Of a stretch of DNA of 64,000 nucleotides, positions 54,957-63,653 are shown one piece after another. The stretch spans positions 1-64,000 of the forward strand of contig NZ_QNRO01000006.1 of assembly GCF_003315345.1 (NCBI RefSeq), in the 5' to 3' direction. Position 1 is the stretch's first letter, and each line of letters starts with the position of its first letter. The stretch comes from Marinobacter pelagius. Its GTDB lineage: Bacteria > Pseudomonadota > Gammaproteobacteria > Pseudomonadales > Oleiphilaceae. The position numbers and the translations under genes are program-made. The notes below the pieces were generated by a model, which had not been told where the DNA came from, searched no databases, and saw only the letters and a list, made by a program, of their open reading frames with translations.

Positions 54957-55517
54957 GTGATATCGCAACGCTGGCGATGGATACCCAATGCGCTGACGTT
55001 TTTGCGCATTGTTCTGATAGCTCCCTTTGCCGGCGCTCTGTTAATGGAGAACTATCGGTTGGCGTTGCTGATTTTCTTTGTGGCCGCGGTTTCTGATGGT
55101 TTTGACGGTTTCCTGGCACGTCATTTCAACTGGCGGTCCCGCGTTGGTGCAATCGCGGATCCGTTGGCGGACAAAGCGCTGCTCCTCACCGCCTACCTGA
55201 TGCTGACGCTGACTTCGGTGTTGCCGGTCTGGCTGTTCCTGGTTGTGCTGGGGCGTGACCTTCTGATTGTTGTCGGAGCGCTGGCCTATCATTACAGCAT
55301 CGGGCGTTACGAAATGGAGCCGAGCGTGCTCGGTAAGATCAATACGCTGATCCAGATCCTGGTGGTGCTTTCCATCATTCTCCTGCTTGCCGATTTGCCC
55401 ATGCAACCTTGGGTCCTGGATGCAGGTATCCTGCTGGTGACGGCGTCGGCCGTGATCAGTGGCGGGCATTACCTGCTGGTCTGGGGTGTACGGGCCTGGA
55501 GGGCCAAGCAGTCATGA
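54957..55517 (+). CDS. CDP-alcohol phosphatidyltransferase family protein
   Basis: A membrane enzyme of phospholipid synthesis, 186 residues, about five or six helices. The complete catalytic signature D-G-x2-D-G-x2-A-R-x8-G-x3-D-x3-D is visible in DGFDGFLARHFN and GAIADPLADK. NALTFLRIVLIAPF at the N-terminus resembles PgsA/cardiolipin-synthase types, but which alcohol is used cannot be told. GTG start with GGAGGGAG upstream. It overlaps hda by four bases (ATGA). Confidence 0.88.
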   Translation: MISQRWRWIPNALTFLRIVLIAPFAGALLMENYRLALLIFFVAAVSDGFDGFLARHFNWRSRVGAIADPLADKALLLTAYLMLTLTSVLPVWLFLVVLGRDLLIVVGALAYHYSIGRYEMEPSVLGKINTLIQILVVLSIILLLADLPMQPWVLDAGILLVTASAVISGGHYLLVWGVRAWRAKQS

Positions 55518-56212
55518 GCGCTTCCCAGCTGGTTCTCGGGGTCAAGTTGCGGGACGACGCCCGGTTCGACAACTTCCACGGCGATCGCAACATCGAAGCC
55601 GCCCGGCGCCTGAAAGCAATCTGCGATCAGCCCGCCGGAGTGCCGGTGGTGGTGGTCTGTGGCGATTCGGATACCGGGAAAAGCCACCTGCTCCAGGCGG
55701 CCTGTCATCATGCCGAGGCCCGCGGGTGGTCCGCCGTCTGCATCAGTATCGCGGAGCTTGAGCCCTTCGGGCCCGAGGCGCTGACGGGCCTCGATAACCA
55801 GGATCTGGTCTGTCTCGATGACCTGGACCGGATCGCCGGTGATCCCGCCTGGGAAGAGGCGGTATTCCATCTCTACAACCGTATCCACGATCGCGGCGGC
55901 CTGTTGATGGTCAGCATCTCTGAAGTGCTGACTTCCCTGGGCTTCCAGCTGCCGGACCTGGTTTCACGGCTCACCCACGGACTGACCCTGCAGCTTGGTA
56001 TCTACCGGGACGAAGACCGGCAGACCATTCTGCAGGCCAGGGCCGAGCAGCGCGGCCTGGTCATGAGCGACGATGTCGCCAGCTTCATCATGCGCAGGGC
56101 GCCCCGACGCCTGGGTGATCTGCTCGCCATGCTGGATGTTCTGGACGAGAATTCATTGCAGGCCCAGAGGCGGCTGACCATTCCTTTCGTCAAAACGGTC
56201 ATGGGATGGTGA
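55514..56212 (+). CDS. hda: DnaA regulatory inactivator Hda
   Basis: AAA+ protein homologous to DnaA domain III that, with the beta clamp, promotes ATP hydrolysis by DnaA and prevents re-initiation. 232 residues. An N-terminal clamp-binding-like segment QLVLGVKL precedes DNFHGDRN. The Walker A reads GDSDTGKSHLLQA (complete), Walker B VCLDDLDRI, and the sensor segments follow. The open frame extends into the upstream gene; the ATG at 55514 is the coupled start. Confidence 0.94.
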   Translation: MSASQLVLGVKLRDDARFDNFHGDRNIEAARRLKAICDQPAGVPVVVVCGDSDTGKSHLLQAACHHAEARGWSAVCISIAELEPFGPEALTGLDNQDLVCLDDLDRIAGDPAWEEAVFHLYNRIHDRGGLLMVSISEVLTSLGFQLPDLVSRLTHGLTLQLGIYRDEDRQTILQARAEQRGLVMSDDVASFIMRRAPRRLGDLLAMLDVLDENSLQAQRRLTIPFVKTVMGW

Positions 56213-56267
56213 AGGCACCAATGGTACAAAGGATGGCAAAACGATCACGGGTTGACGGAGGAACAAC

Positions 56268-57065
56268 ATGAGACGGGTTGTATTCAATCAGAAAGGCGGG
56301 GTAGGCAAGTCCAGTATCACCTGTAACCTGGCGGCCATCAGTGCGGCCCGGGGCAAGCGTACCCTGGTCGTCGACCTGGATCCCCAGGGCAATTCGACCC
56401 ATTATCTGTTGGGCAAACCGGCATCGGAACTCCGGGACACGGTGGCCGACCTGCTGGAGCAAACGGTGGCCTTTACCGTGTTCAACCGTCGCCCGGACGA
56501 GTTTGTCCATGCCACGCCCTTCGATAACCTGTTTGTGATGCCTTCAAGCCCCGAGCTGGACTTTCTGGAGCGCAAGCTTGAAGCCAAGCACAAGATCTAC
56601 AAACTGCGGGAAGCCCTGAAGAAACTGGGCGAAAGTTTCGACGCCATCTATGTCGATACCGCCCCGGCGCTGAACTTCTATACCCGCTCGGCACTGATTG
56701 CGGCCCAGCGTTGCCTGATCCCGTTTGACTGTGACGACTTCTCCCGCCAGGCGCTGTACAACATCCTCAACGAGATCCGGGAGTTGCAGGAAGATCATAA
56801 CCAGGATCTGGTGGTGGAGGGCATTATCGCCAACCAGTTCCAGCCCAGGGCCAGTCTGCCGAGAAAGCTGGTCATGGAACTGATCGAGGAAGGCCTGCCG
56901 GTACTGCCCGTCCGGCTGTCCAGTTCGGTCAAGATGAAGGAATCCCATCAGAGCCGGCAGCCACTCATTCACATGGCTCCGAAGCACCCGCTGACCCGCC
57001 AGTATGAAGACCTGTTCCGGGTCCTGCATGGTGAAGCGGTCGAGCTCGAGCCGCTGACCGACTAG
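56268..57065 (+). CDS. ParA-family ATPase, orphan
   Basis: 265 residues with the deviant Walker A FNQKGGVGKSSITCNLA at the very N-terminus, DLDPQGNSTH (Walker A') and YVDTAPALNFY (Walker B). This is a ParA/Soj/MinD-type ATPase without an N-terminal DNA-binding domain. No parB or parS-like sequence is adjacent, so it is not a standard partition locus. It follows hda by 55 bases and precedes the YqcC gene by eight, suggesting an operon. GGAGGAAC precedes the ATG. Its cargo is unknown. Confidence 0.88.
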   Translation: MRRVVFNQKGGVGKSSITCNLAAISAARGKRTLVVDLDPQGNSTHYLLGKPASELRDTVADLLEQTVAFTVFNRRPDEFVHATPFDNLFVMPSSPELDFLERKLEAKHKIYKLREALKKLGESFDAIYVDTAPALNFYTRSALIAAQRCLIPFDCDDFSRQALYNILNEIRELQEDHNQDLVVEGIIANQFQPRASLPRKLVMELIEEGLPVLPVRLSSSVKMKESHQSRQPLIHMAPKHPLTRQYEDLFRVLHGEAVELEPLTD

Positions 57066-57073
57066 GTATTTGC

Positions 57074-57409
57074 ATGACTGACGAACAGAAAAAGGTTTCC
57101 CGGGTAGCGGACTGCCTGCTGCAGATCGAGATCGAACTTCGGCAACTGGAAGTCTGGGAGGGGGAGCCGCCCCCGGAGGAAGCCTTCCAGAGTGAGAAGC
57201 CGTTTTGCCTGGATACCATGGAGTTTACCCAGTGGCTCCAGTTTGTGTTCGTGGAACGGATGAAAATCCTGATCGAGAATGATCACCCTCTGCCCGAGGT
57301 GTCGGGGATTGCGCCCATGGCGGAGGAGCATTTCCGGGGCCGGCCGGAATCCGGCCACGGACTGGTCAGGGAGCTGGAGAAGATGGACAAGCTGCTGTCC
57401 GGCAAGTGA
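57074..57409 (+). CDS. YqcC family protein (DUF446)
   Basis: A small cytoplasmic helical protein of 111 residues. The family pattern is clear: VADCLLQIEIELRQLEVWEG, PSEEAFQSEKPFCLDTMEFTQWLQFVFVERM-like central part and LPEVSGIAPMAEE. Function unknown. It is the third gene after hda and parA on the same strand, and converges on nadC with only six bases between them. Confidence 0.9.
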   Translation: MTDEQKKVSRVADCLLQIEIELRQLEVWEGEPPPEEAFQSEKPFCLDTMEFTQWLQFVFVERMKILIENDHPLPEVSGIAPMAEEHFRGRPESGHGLVRELEKMDKLLSGK

Positions 57410-57415
57410 ACCGGC

Positions 57416-58303
<888 letters not shown>

Positions 58304-58326
58304 CTAAAGCCATGTCTGGCAATCAC

Positions 58327-58348
58327 CAAATGTGAGCGGTGTCACGTT
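58327..58348. promoter_or_regulatory. CRP/Vfr-like binding site between nadC and DUF1631
   Basis: AAATGTGA-GCGGTG-TCACGTTT is a near-perfect 22-base palindrome matching the CRP/Vfr consensus TGTGA-N6-TCACA at nine of ten core positions. It lies 72 bases upstream of nadC and 127 upstream of the DUF1631 gene, so either or both could be controlled. Confidence 0.6.
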
Positions 58349-58475
58349 TGCTCCGCGGATGGCTCCTCTGCGACACAATTGGTGACAAAATCTGACAGAA
58401 TCTGACGCTAAGAGCTTCTATTATAGTAACTTATACACACGGACACTCGACAATCCATGACCCCGGAGTTAGGCA

Positions 58476-60668
58476 ATGGCGCAGGATAACAAGGTAGTCA
58501 GCTTTCAGGACAGGAAGCAGGCGGGCCAGTTCTCGTTACCACCTGCGCTGATCCGTTTGCGGGATGCTTCGGGCCGGGAACTGAAATCCGTCCTCAACGA
58601 ATTCTTTGACCGCTCTGACGATGCCCTGTTCGAGCTGGCCGATCGGGCCGGCAACGAACACGGCCAGCTTGCCTATTTTGACGCCATGCGGGAGCTCCGT
58701 CTGCGTCGCAAGTCCATCTCCGTGTCGATCCTGCAGTATGTCTCCCGGGCTTTCAACGAAATTGGCCGGTTCCGTCCCCATGTTGCAAAGGGAGACCTGG
58801 AGGAGATCGACCAGGACAATCTGAGCCTGATGGACCACGGTGAACTCGAGCAACAGGTTGCCATCGAGAACCTGATCAACAAGCTGCGCAATCGCTACGC
58901 CGACGCCATCCGGCTTTTGACGGTCAGAGTCAATCATCTGGTGCCTGCCATCGAGCTCTCCGACAGCCAGATGCCACTGAGCCCCGAAGTCATTTGTGGC
59001 GGTGTCAGCGAGGCCTGCGCCGACCTGGATATCGATATCCGTGCCAAGCTGGTGGTACTCAAGCTTTTCGACAAGCTGCTGGCGGATATCCTGGCCAATT
59101 TCTACCAGCAGGCCAACAAGACCCTGATCGACGAGGGCGTGCTTGCCGACATGAAGCGTCCCCCGGTGCCAGGTTCCAAATCCGGCTCCGCCGGGAAATC
59201 CTCCGATGCCAAGACCGGTCAGGCGCAACAACCGGCGGCGGATACGAGCGCTGGAGAAAACGGAGGCGGTGCGACCTTCTCCGAGCTGAGTGCGCTGCTG
59301 CGCCAGGGTGGTGACGCTTCCGGTGCCGGTGCGGGGCAGTCCGGAGTGGCCTTTCTGGACACCGAGGCTTTGATGTCCAAGCTCAGCCAGGTGCAGGTTC
59401 AGGCGGTAAGCTGGGATGCGGAACAGGTGGTGCCACTCCGGGACCAGATTCTGCTGGTGCTGAAGACCGATGACGGCAAGCCGATGCAGGTCGGCCAGAT
59501 GGACGACGATGTGATCAACCTCGTGTCGATGCTGTTTGATTTTATCCTCGAGGACCGGCAGCTGCATGCGGTGATGAAAGCCCTGATTTCCCGTCTCCAG
59601 ATCCCGGTCCTCAAGGTCGCCCTCAGCGACCCGAATTTCTTCAACCGGGGTGGGCATCCGGTGCGCAAGCTGCTCAACGATATGGCTCTGTCAGCCATTG
59701 GTTGGACAGAGAAAAGACCGGGGCAGCGGGACCCTTTGCGGGAGAAGATCGAGTACATTGTCGACCGGATCTTGAATGAGTTCACCACCAATGTGTCCCT
59801 GTTTGAAGAACTGCTCCAGGACTTCAGTCATTTCATGGATCTGGATCGTCGCCGCCGGGAACTGGTGGAGCAACGCCTCAGGGACGCCGAGGAAGGCCGG
59901 GCACGTCAGGAGCGGGCCAATGCAATGGTCGAATCCATGGTGTCCGGAGTGGCGAATAACAGGGAGATCCCAGAGCCCGTAATGGCGCTGCTCGAGCAAC
60001 CCTGGACCCGTTACCTGCAATGGCTCTACCTGCGCCAGGGGGAGCAGAGTGAAGCCTGGCAGAAAGCACAGGAATTCACTGAGCGCCTGGTGTGGAGTGT
60101 TGACCCGAGACCGGTCACGGAAACTACGCGAAGCGATCTTTTGCGGGCCATTCCCGCAATCGTGGACAAGTTCCGCAAGGCCATGCAGGAAATTTCATGG
60201 GATCCCTTTGCCACGGATTCCGCAATCCGGGACCTGGAACTGGCCCATGTGGACGTTTTCCAGCGCCTCGTCACCGCTGTCCCGCATCCCGAAGCCCCTG
60301 TCGAGCGTCAGGAGGCTTCCCGGGAAGAGGTGTTGCCCGAGTCCGCGATCCCCGACGACGATGTCGCTGATGAAGAGTCGGGTGTCGACGCAGAATGGCT
60401 CGCCCGGGCGGACAGCCTGAGAGTCGGCTCCTGGATTGAACTGAACCGCGATGACAACAGGACCCGCTGCAAGCTGGCAGCCTTTATCAAGGCCACCGGC
60501 AAGTACATTTTCGTCAACCGCAGTGGCGCAAAAGTGGCAGAATACCAACGGGAAGATCTGGCCCGGGCCATGGCCGCCGGCGAGATCGGAATGCTGGATG
60601 ACGGCCTGATCTTTGACCGGGCCCTGGAGTCGATCATCGATAACCTGCGCAGCAGCCGAAAAGACTGA
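58476..60668 (+). CDS. DUF1631 family protein
   Basis: A large cytoplasmic protein of 730 residues without signal peptide or membrane segment. The DUF1631 domain fills most of it: LRDASGRELKSVLNEFFDRSDDALFELAD at the N-terminal end, and TTNVSLFEELLQDFSHFMD in the middle. A low-complexity Gly/Ser/Ala linker lies at about 228-285. The C-terminal part (about 648-705, LRVGSWIELNRDDN...) reads like a PilZ-type fold and could bind a nucleotide messenger, which is an inference. It shares a TGATG overlap with ampD and is conserved beside ampD in Pseudomonas. Function unknown. Confidence 0.87.
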   Translation: MAQDNKVVSFQDRKQAGQFSLPPALIRLRDASGRELKSVLNEFFDRSDDALFELADRAGNEHGQLAYFDAMRELRLRRKSISVSILQYVSRAFNEIGRFRPHVAKGDLEEIDQDNLSLMDHGELEQQVAIENLINKLRNRYADAIRLLTVRVNHLVPAIELSDSQMPLSPEVICGGVSEACADLDIDIRAKLVVLKLFDKLLADILANFYQQANKTLIDEGVLADMKRPPVPGSKSGSAGKSSDAKTGQAQQPAADTSAGENGGGATFSELSALLRQGGDASGAGAGQSGVAFLDTEALMSKLSQVQVQAVSWDAEQVVPLRDQILLVLKTDDGKPMQVGQMDDDVINLVSMLFDFILEDRQLHAVMKALISRLQIPVLKVALSDPNFFNRGGHPVRKLLNDMALSAIGWTEKRPGQRDPLREKIEYIVDRILNEFTTNVSLFEELLQDFSHFMDLDRRRRELVEQRLRDAEEGRARQERANAMVESMVSGVANNREIPEPVMALLEQPWTRYLQWLYLRQGEQSEAWQKAQEFTERLVWSVDPRPVTETTRSDLLRAIPAIVDKFRKAMQEISWDPFATDSAIRDLELAHVDVFQRLVTAVPHPEAPVERQEASREEVLPESAIPDDDVADEESGVDAEWLARADSLRVGSWIELNRDDNRTRCKLAAFIKATGKYIFVNRSGAKVAEYQREDLARAMAAGEIGMLDDGLIFDRALESIIDNLRSSRKD

Positions 60669-61261
60669 TGATTTCAGAGCGGAGGATTGCCAGCCTCAGG
60701 GAAACCGGGCGCCTTTCAGGGGCCAGGTGGTGCCCTTCGCCCAACTACGGCCCAAGGCCGGAAGGGGCCGATATCAGTTTGCTGGTTGTTCACAACATCA
60801 GCCTGCCGCCGGGGCAGTTCGGCGGCCCCGAGATCGAGAATTTCTTCTGTAACCGGCTGGATCCGGCCGCGCACCCTTATTTTGAAACCATTGCCGAAAT
60901 CCAGGTGTCCGCCCATGCGCTGATTCGCCGGGATGGCGAGATAGTGCAGTTTGTCAGCCTGTTGGACCGGGCCTGGCATGCCGGGCGATCCTGCTTTGAC
61001 GGCCGTGAGGAGTGTAATGATTTTTCCATCGGCATCGAGCTTGAGGGGGCTGACGATATCCCCTATGCCGAGGCCCAATACCGGGCATTGGCGGGTATTG
61101 CCCACCAGGTGATGATGGCCTGGCCTGAGATCGATGCCCGCCGTATCACCGGCCACAGCGATATCGCGCCCGGCCGCAAGACCGATCCCGGTCCGGCCTT
61201 TGACTGGCAGTATTTCATGGCCTGCCTGGACACCCGTTCCGGATCCGGGGAGCTCGCCTGA
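60668..61261 (+). CDS. ampD: 1,6-anhydro-N-acetylmuramyl-L-alanine amidase AmpD
   Basis: Cytoplasmic zinc amidase of peptidoglycan recycling; by removing anhydro-muropeptides it keeps AmpR-controlled beta-lactamase genes off where those exist. 197 residues. Zinc ligands: His42 (LLVVHNIS), His163 (TGHSDI) and Asp173 (KTDPG); NDFSIGIELEG contains the conserved Glu. It overlaps both neighbours by one base (TGATG), so DUF1631-ampD-ampE is tightly coupled. Confidence 0.96.
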   Translation: MISERRIASLRETGRLSGARWCPSPNYGPRPEGADISLLVVHNISLPPGQFGGPEIENFFCNRLDPAAHPYFETIAEIQVSAHALIRRDGEIVQFVSLLDRAWHAGRSCFDGREECNDFSIGIELEGADDIPYAEAQYRALAGIAHQVMMAWPEIDARRITGHSDIAPGRKTDPGPAFDWQYFMACLDTRSGSGELA

Positions 61262-62148
61262 TGGTGCTGATTGTTTTCCTGCTGGCTTACCTGGCGCGCC
61301 GGAAACTCGATAGTTCGGGACATTTCTCCGGGGATGCCCTGTGGCGGGCGTGGTTTCACCGGGGCAGTCGGGTTCATGCCGGTGCGGAAACCAGTGTTGG
61401 CGGCGGACTGGCACTGGTACTGCTGCCGGCGTTCCTCTGTGGTTTGCTGGAGTATCTGCTGACCGGGTACGGATTGCGCTGGCTGGTCTATCCCGTGGAG
61501 TTCATCGTGCTGGTTGCGATGATGGGAGCACCGGGCTGGAAACAGGTGTTGCGGGCCTATTCCGATGCCTGGAGCCGGGATGACATGCAGGGCGCCTGGC
61601 ACCATGTCCGGGACTGGTTGCCGGTGGAGGAGCGCCGGGAAGACAGCTCTGCCGAAAGCATGCACCTGTCAGTGTCCCGGGCCTTCATGGTATCGATTTT
61701 TGAACGCTATTTTCTGGTGGCCTTCTGGTTCGTGGTTGGCGGTATGCCTGCCGCAATTCTGGCCCGGGGCATGGTTGCCCTGGCGGAACAATGGCCCCAG
61801 GCGGCGGCGCGGCCCCGGTTTGTCCGGTGGGCCGAATGGCTGGCGTGGATTCCTGCGCGTGTGGTCTCGATTACTTTCGGGATTGCCGGTGACCTTGCCG
61901 GCTGGCTCAGTGAGGCGCAGGGCCTGTTGTTGGCCTTTCGCAAGCCGGCCGGGGAGCTACTGGCCGAATCGGCGAACAGCGCCTTGACCGGTTATGCGCT
62001 TGACCCGGAACGGTTCCTGAAAGTGCACCAGGATGAATGGTCCCGGTTCGGCTCAGCCAGCCTGGGCGCAGTCCGGGACCTGCTCAATCGAACCATGCTG
62101 GTATGGCTGTGTGCGGTGGCGGTGCTGGTCATTGCCGGCGTCGTCTGA
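61261..62148 (+). CDS. ampE: Regulatory signalling membrane protein AmpE
   Basis: Inner-membrane protein of 295 residues with four to five hydrophobic segments (for example about 1-11, 52-75, 140-165 and 277-294). It contains the AmpE/CobD-like pattern FERYFLVAFWFVVGGMPAAI. AmpE accompanies AmpD in beta-lactamase induction and envelope stress, with a poorly defined role. It is the last gene of the operon, with a strong terminator 15 bases on. Confidence 0.9.
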   Translation: MVLIVFLLAYLARRKLDSSGHFSGDALWRAWFHRGSRVHAGAETSVGGGLALVLLPAFLCGLLEYLLTGYGLRWLVYPVEFIVLVAMMGAPGWKQVLRAYSDAWSRDDMQGAWHHVRDWLPVEERREDSSAESMHLSVSRAFMVSIFERYFLVAFWFVVGGMPAAILARGMVALAEQWPQAAARPRFVRWAEWLAWIPARVVSITFGIAGDLAGWLSEAQGLLLAFRKPAGELLAESANSALTGYALDPERFLKVHQDEWSRFGSASLGAVRDLLNRTMLVWLCAVAVLVIAGVV

Positions 62149-62161
62149 TCTGATCCGATCG

Positions 62162-62195
62162 AAAAAATCCGGCCCTCAGAGGCCGGATTTTTTTT
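62162..62195. terminator. Bidirectional terminator between ampE and the cobalamin adenosyltransferase gene
   Basis: AAAAAATCCGGCC (62162-62174) pairs with GGCCGGATTTTTT (62181-62193), loop CTCAGA, with T runs on both strands. The convergent gene's stop codon lies in the loop. Confidence 0.93.
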
Positions 62196-62733
62196 GTTCC
62201 CAGAGAATCTCCTCACCGCCACCCCGGCGGGCGAGTACCCGTGCGATGACAAACAACAGGTCTGACAGCCGGTTGAGGTAATGGCGTGACGCCGTGTTGA
62301 TGGAATCCTCGTGCCCGAGCGCCACAACTACCCGTTCGGCCCGGCGGCAAACGGCCCGGGCGAGGTGGCATTGGGCCGCGGCAGGTGTTCCTCCGGGAAG
62401 TACGAAATTCTTCAGCGGTGGCAAATGTTCATTGTGCCGGTCCAGGGTTTCCTCGAGCCACTGGATGTGGTCATCCCCGATAACCCGGCTCCCGGGAATG
62501 GCAAACTCCCCACCGAGATCGAACAGGTGATGCTGGATACGGCGCAGGGATGCGATCAGCTCGTCCTCCTGGTCCAGGGTCTCGATCAGCAGGCCGATGT
62601 GGCAGTTGAGTTCGTCGGCGGTACCCATGGCCTCGACCCGTTGGGCGTTCTTGGCGATGCGATTGCCGTCTGCCAGGCCGGTGGAACCGTCATCTCCGGT
62701 GCGGGTGTAGATCTTCGAAAGGCGGTTGCCCAT
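62176..62733 (-). CDS. Cob(I)alamin adenosyltransferase, PduO type
   Basis: Transfers adenosyl from ATP to cob(I)alamin to make coenzyme B12. 185 residues, the PduO/MMAB fold. The ATP-binding N-terminus KIYTRTGDDGSTGLADG, then VEAMGTADELNCHIG, and the helix CRRAERVVVAL with LNRLSDLLFVIAR are diagnostic. No B12-dependent gene is nearby. The gene ends in the shared terminator. Confidence 0.95.
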   Translation of the reverse strand: MGNRLSKIYTRTGDDGSTGLADGNRIAKNAQRVEAMGTADELNCHIGLLIETLDQEDELIASLRRIQHHLFDLGGEFAIPGSRVIGDDHIQWLEETLDRHNEHLPPLKNFVLPGGTPAAAQCHLARAVCRRAERVVVALGHEDSINTASRHYLNRLSDLLFVIARVLARRGGGEEILWEQKKSGL

Positions 62734-62752
62734 CAGGAAACTCCTCTGACTC

Positions 62753-63649
62753 TTAATGTGGCGACAGTTGTTTTACCTTGTCCGTCAGCAATTGGTTCAC
62801 CGGTGTCGGGATATCAAGGCGCCGGCCGAGCTGGACCAGGTACCCGTTAATGAAGTCGATCTCTGTTTTCCGTCCGTTCAGGATATCACCGCGCATGGAC
62901 GAGGTGTTCCGTGCAGTGTTGCGCGCGACGGTCTCGATTCGCTGGCGCAACTCCCCGGGCGTGGGATTGTCGATGCCCTCGGCGGCCATCAGCCCGGCTA
63001 TTTCGTTGCACAGCGGGTCGATGTGACTCAGGAAAAAATCGTTGGCCAGGATGTCGCCGTTGGGGCAATCGAGGATGGCGGTAAAAGCATTGATACCGGC
63101 GTTGACCACCAGTTTCTGCCAGAGCCGGGGGAGGATCTGGACATCGGCATGGACCACGAGACCGGTTGTCGCCAGTTGTGAGACCGCGCCGGCAAGCTTT
63201 GGCCGTGCGGCGGGGGTCAGTGGGCCGACCCAGGTTTCTCCGGTACCGGCGTGAACCACCCGATTCGGTTCCGGCCGGTTGGCACCCTCGGTGGTGGAGG
63301 CAGCCAGAATGGGATGTTCCGGCCAGGCATTCGCCACCGCCTGCTGGCTGCCAAGTCCGTTCTGGAACAGCACGACGGGGACCGATGCCGGTATCCGGGC
63401 CAGCCAGTGTTGGAGGGCGTCGACGGTGTCGCCGGCCTTGGTGGTGACCAGCAGCAAGCTCAGGCCATCCGGGGATTGAAGCCAGGGCAGGGCCATGGTG
63501 CGATGGCTGCCCCGGATTGATTCGAAGGTATAGCTGAGGATGGCCGCGCCCGGATCTGCGTCCGGCCGCGGCAGGAAGGCAGCCTGGCCCTGCGGAAGCA
63601 GGGCGGCCCAGAGCCGCCCCAATGAGCCTGCGCCCAGGATGCCGATCAT
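62753..63649 (-). CDS. panE: 2-dehydropantoate 2-reductase-like protein
   Basis: NADPH-dependent reductase, 298 residues, of the ApbA/PanE family that makes pantoate for coenzyme A. Rossmann motif GILGAGSLGRLWAALL at the N-terminus. VTTKAGDTVDAL and LFQNGLGSQ are in the nucleotide-binding domain; the catalytic Lys is in LWQKLVVNAGINAFTAI; RGDILNGRKTEIDFINGYLV is near the C-terminus. It follows valS by four bases and precedes the adenosyltransferase gene by 19. Some family members reduce other ketoacids, so the pathway is likely but not certain. Confidence 0.88.
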   Translation of the reverse strand: MIGILGAGSLGRLWAALLPQGQAAFLPRPDADPGAAILSYTFESIRGSHRTMALPWLQSPDGLSLLLVTTKAGDTVDALQHWLARIPASVPVVLFQNGLGSQQAVANAWPEHPILAASTTEGANRPEPNRVVHAGTGETWVGPLTPAARPKLAGAVSQLATTGLVVHADVQILPRLWQKLVVNAGINAFTAILDCPNGDILANDFFLSHIDPLCNEIAGLMAAEGIDNPTPGELRQRIETVARNTARNTSSMRGDILNGRKTEIDFINGYLVQLGRRLDIPTPVNQLLTDKVKQLSPH

Positions 63650-63653
63650 CGGC

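Noticed and set aside
56268..57065. Reading the ParA gene as part of a plasmid or integrated-element partition system
   Set aside because: No ParB, parS, integrase or replication gene is nearby, and flanking genes are core chromosomal genes in conserved order.
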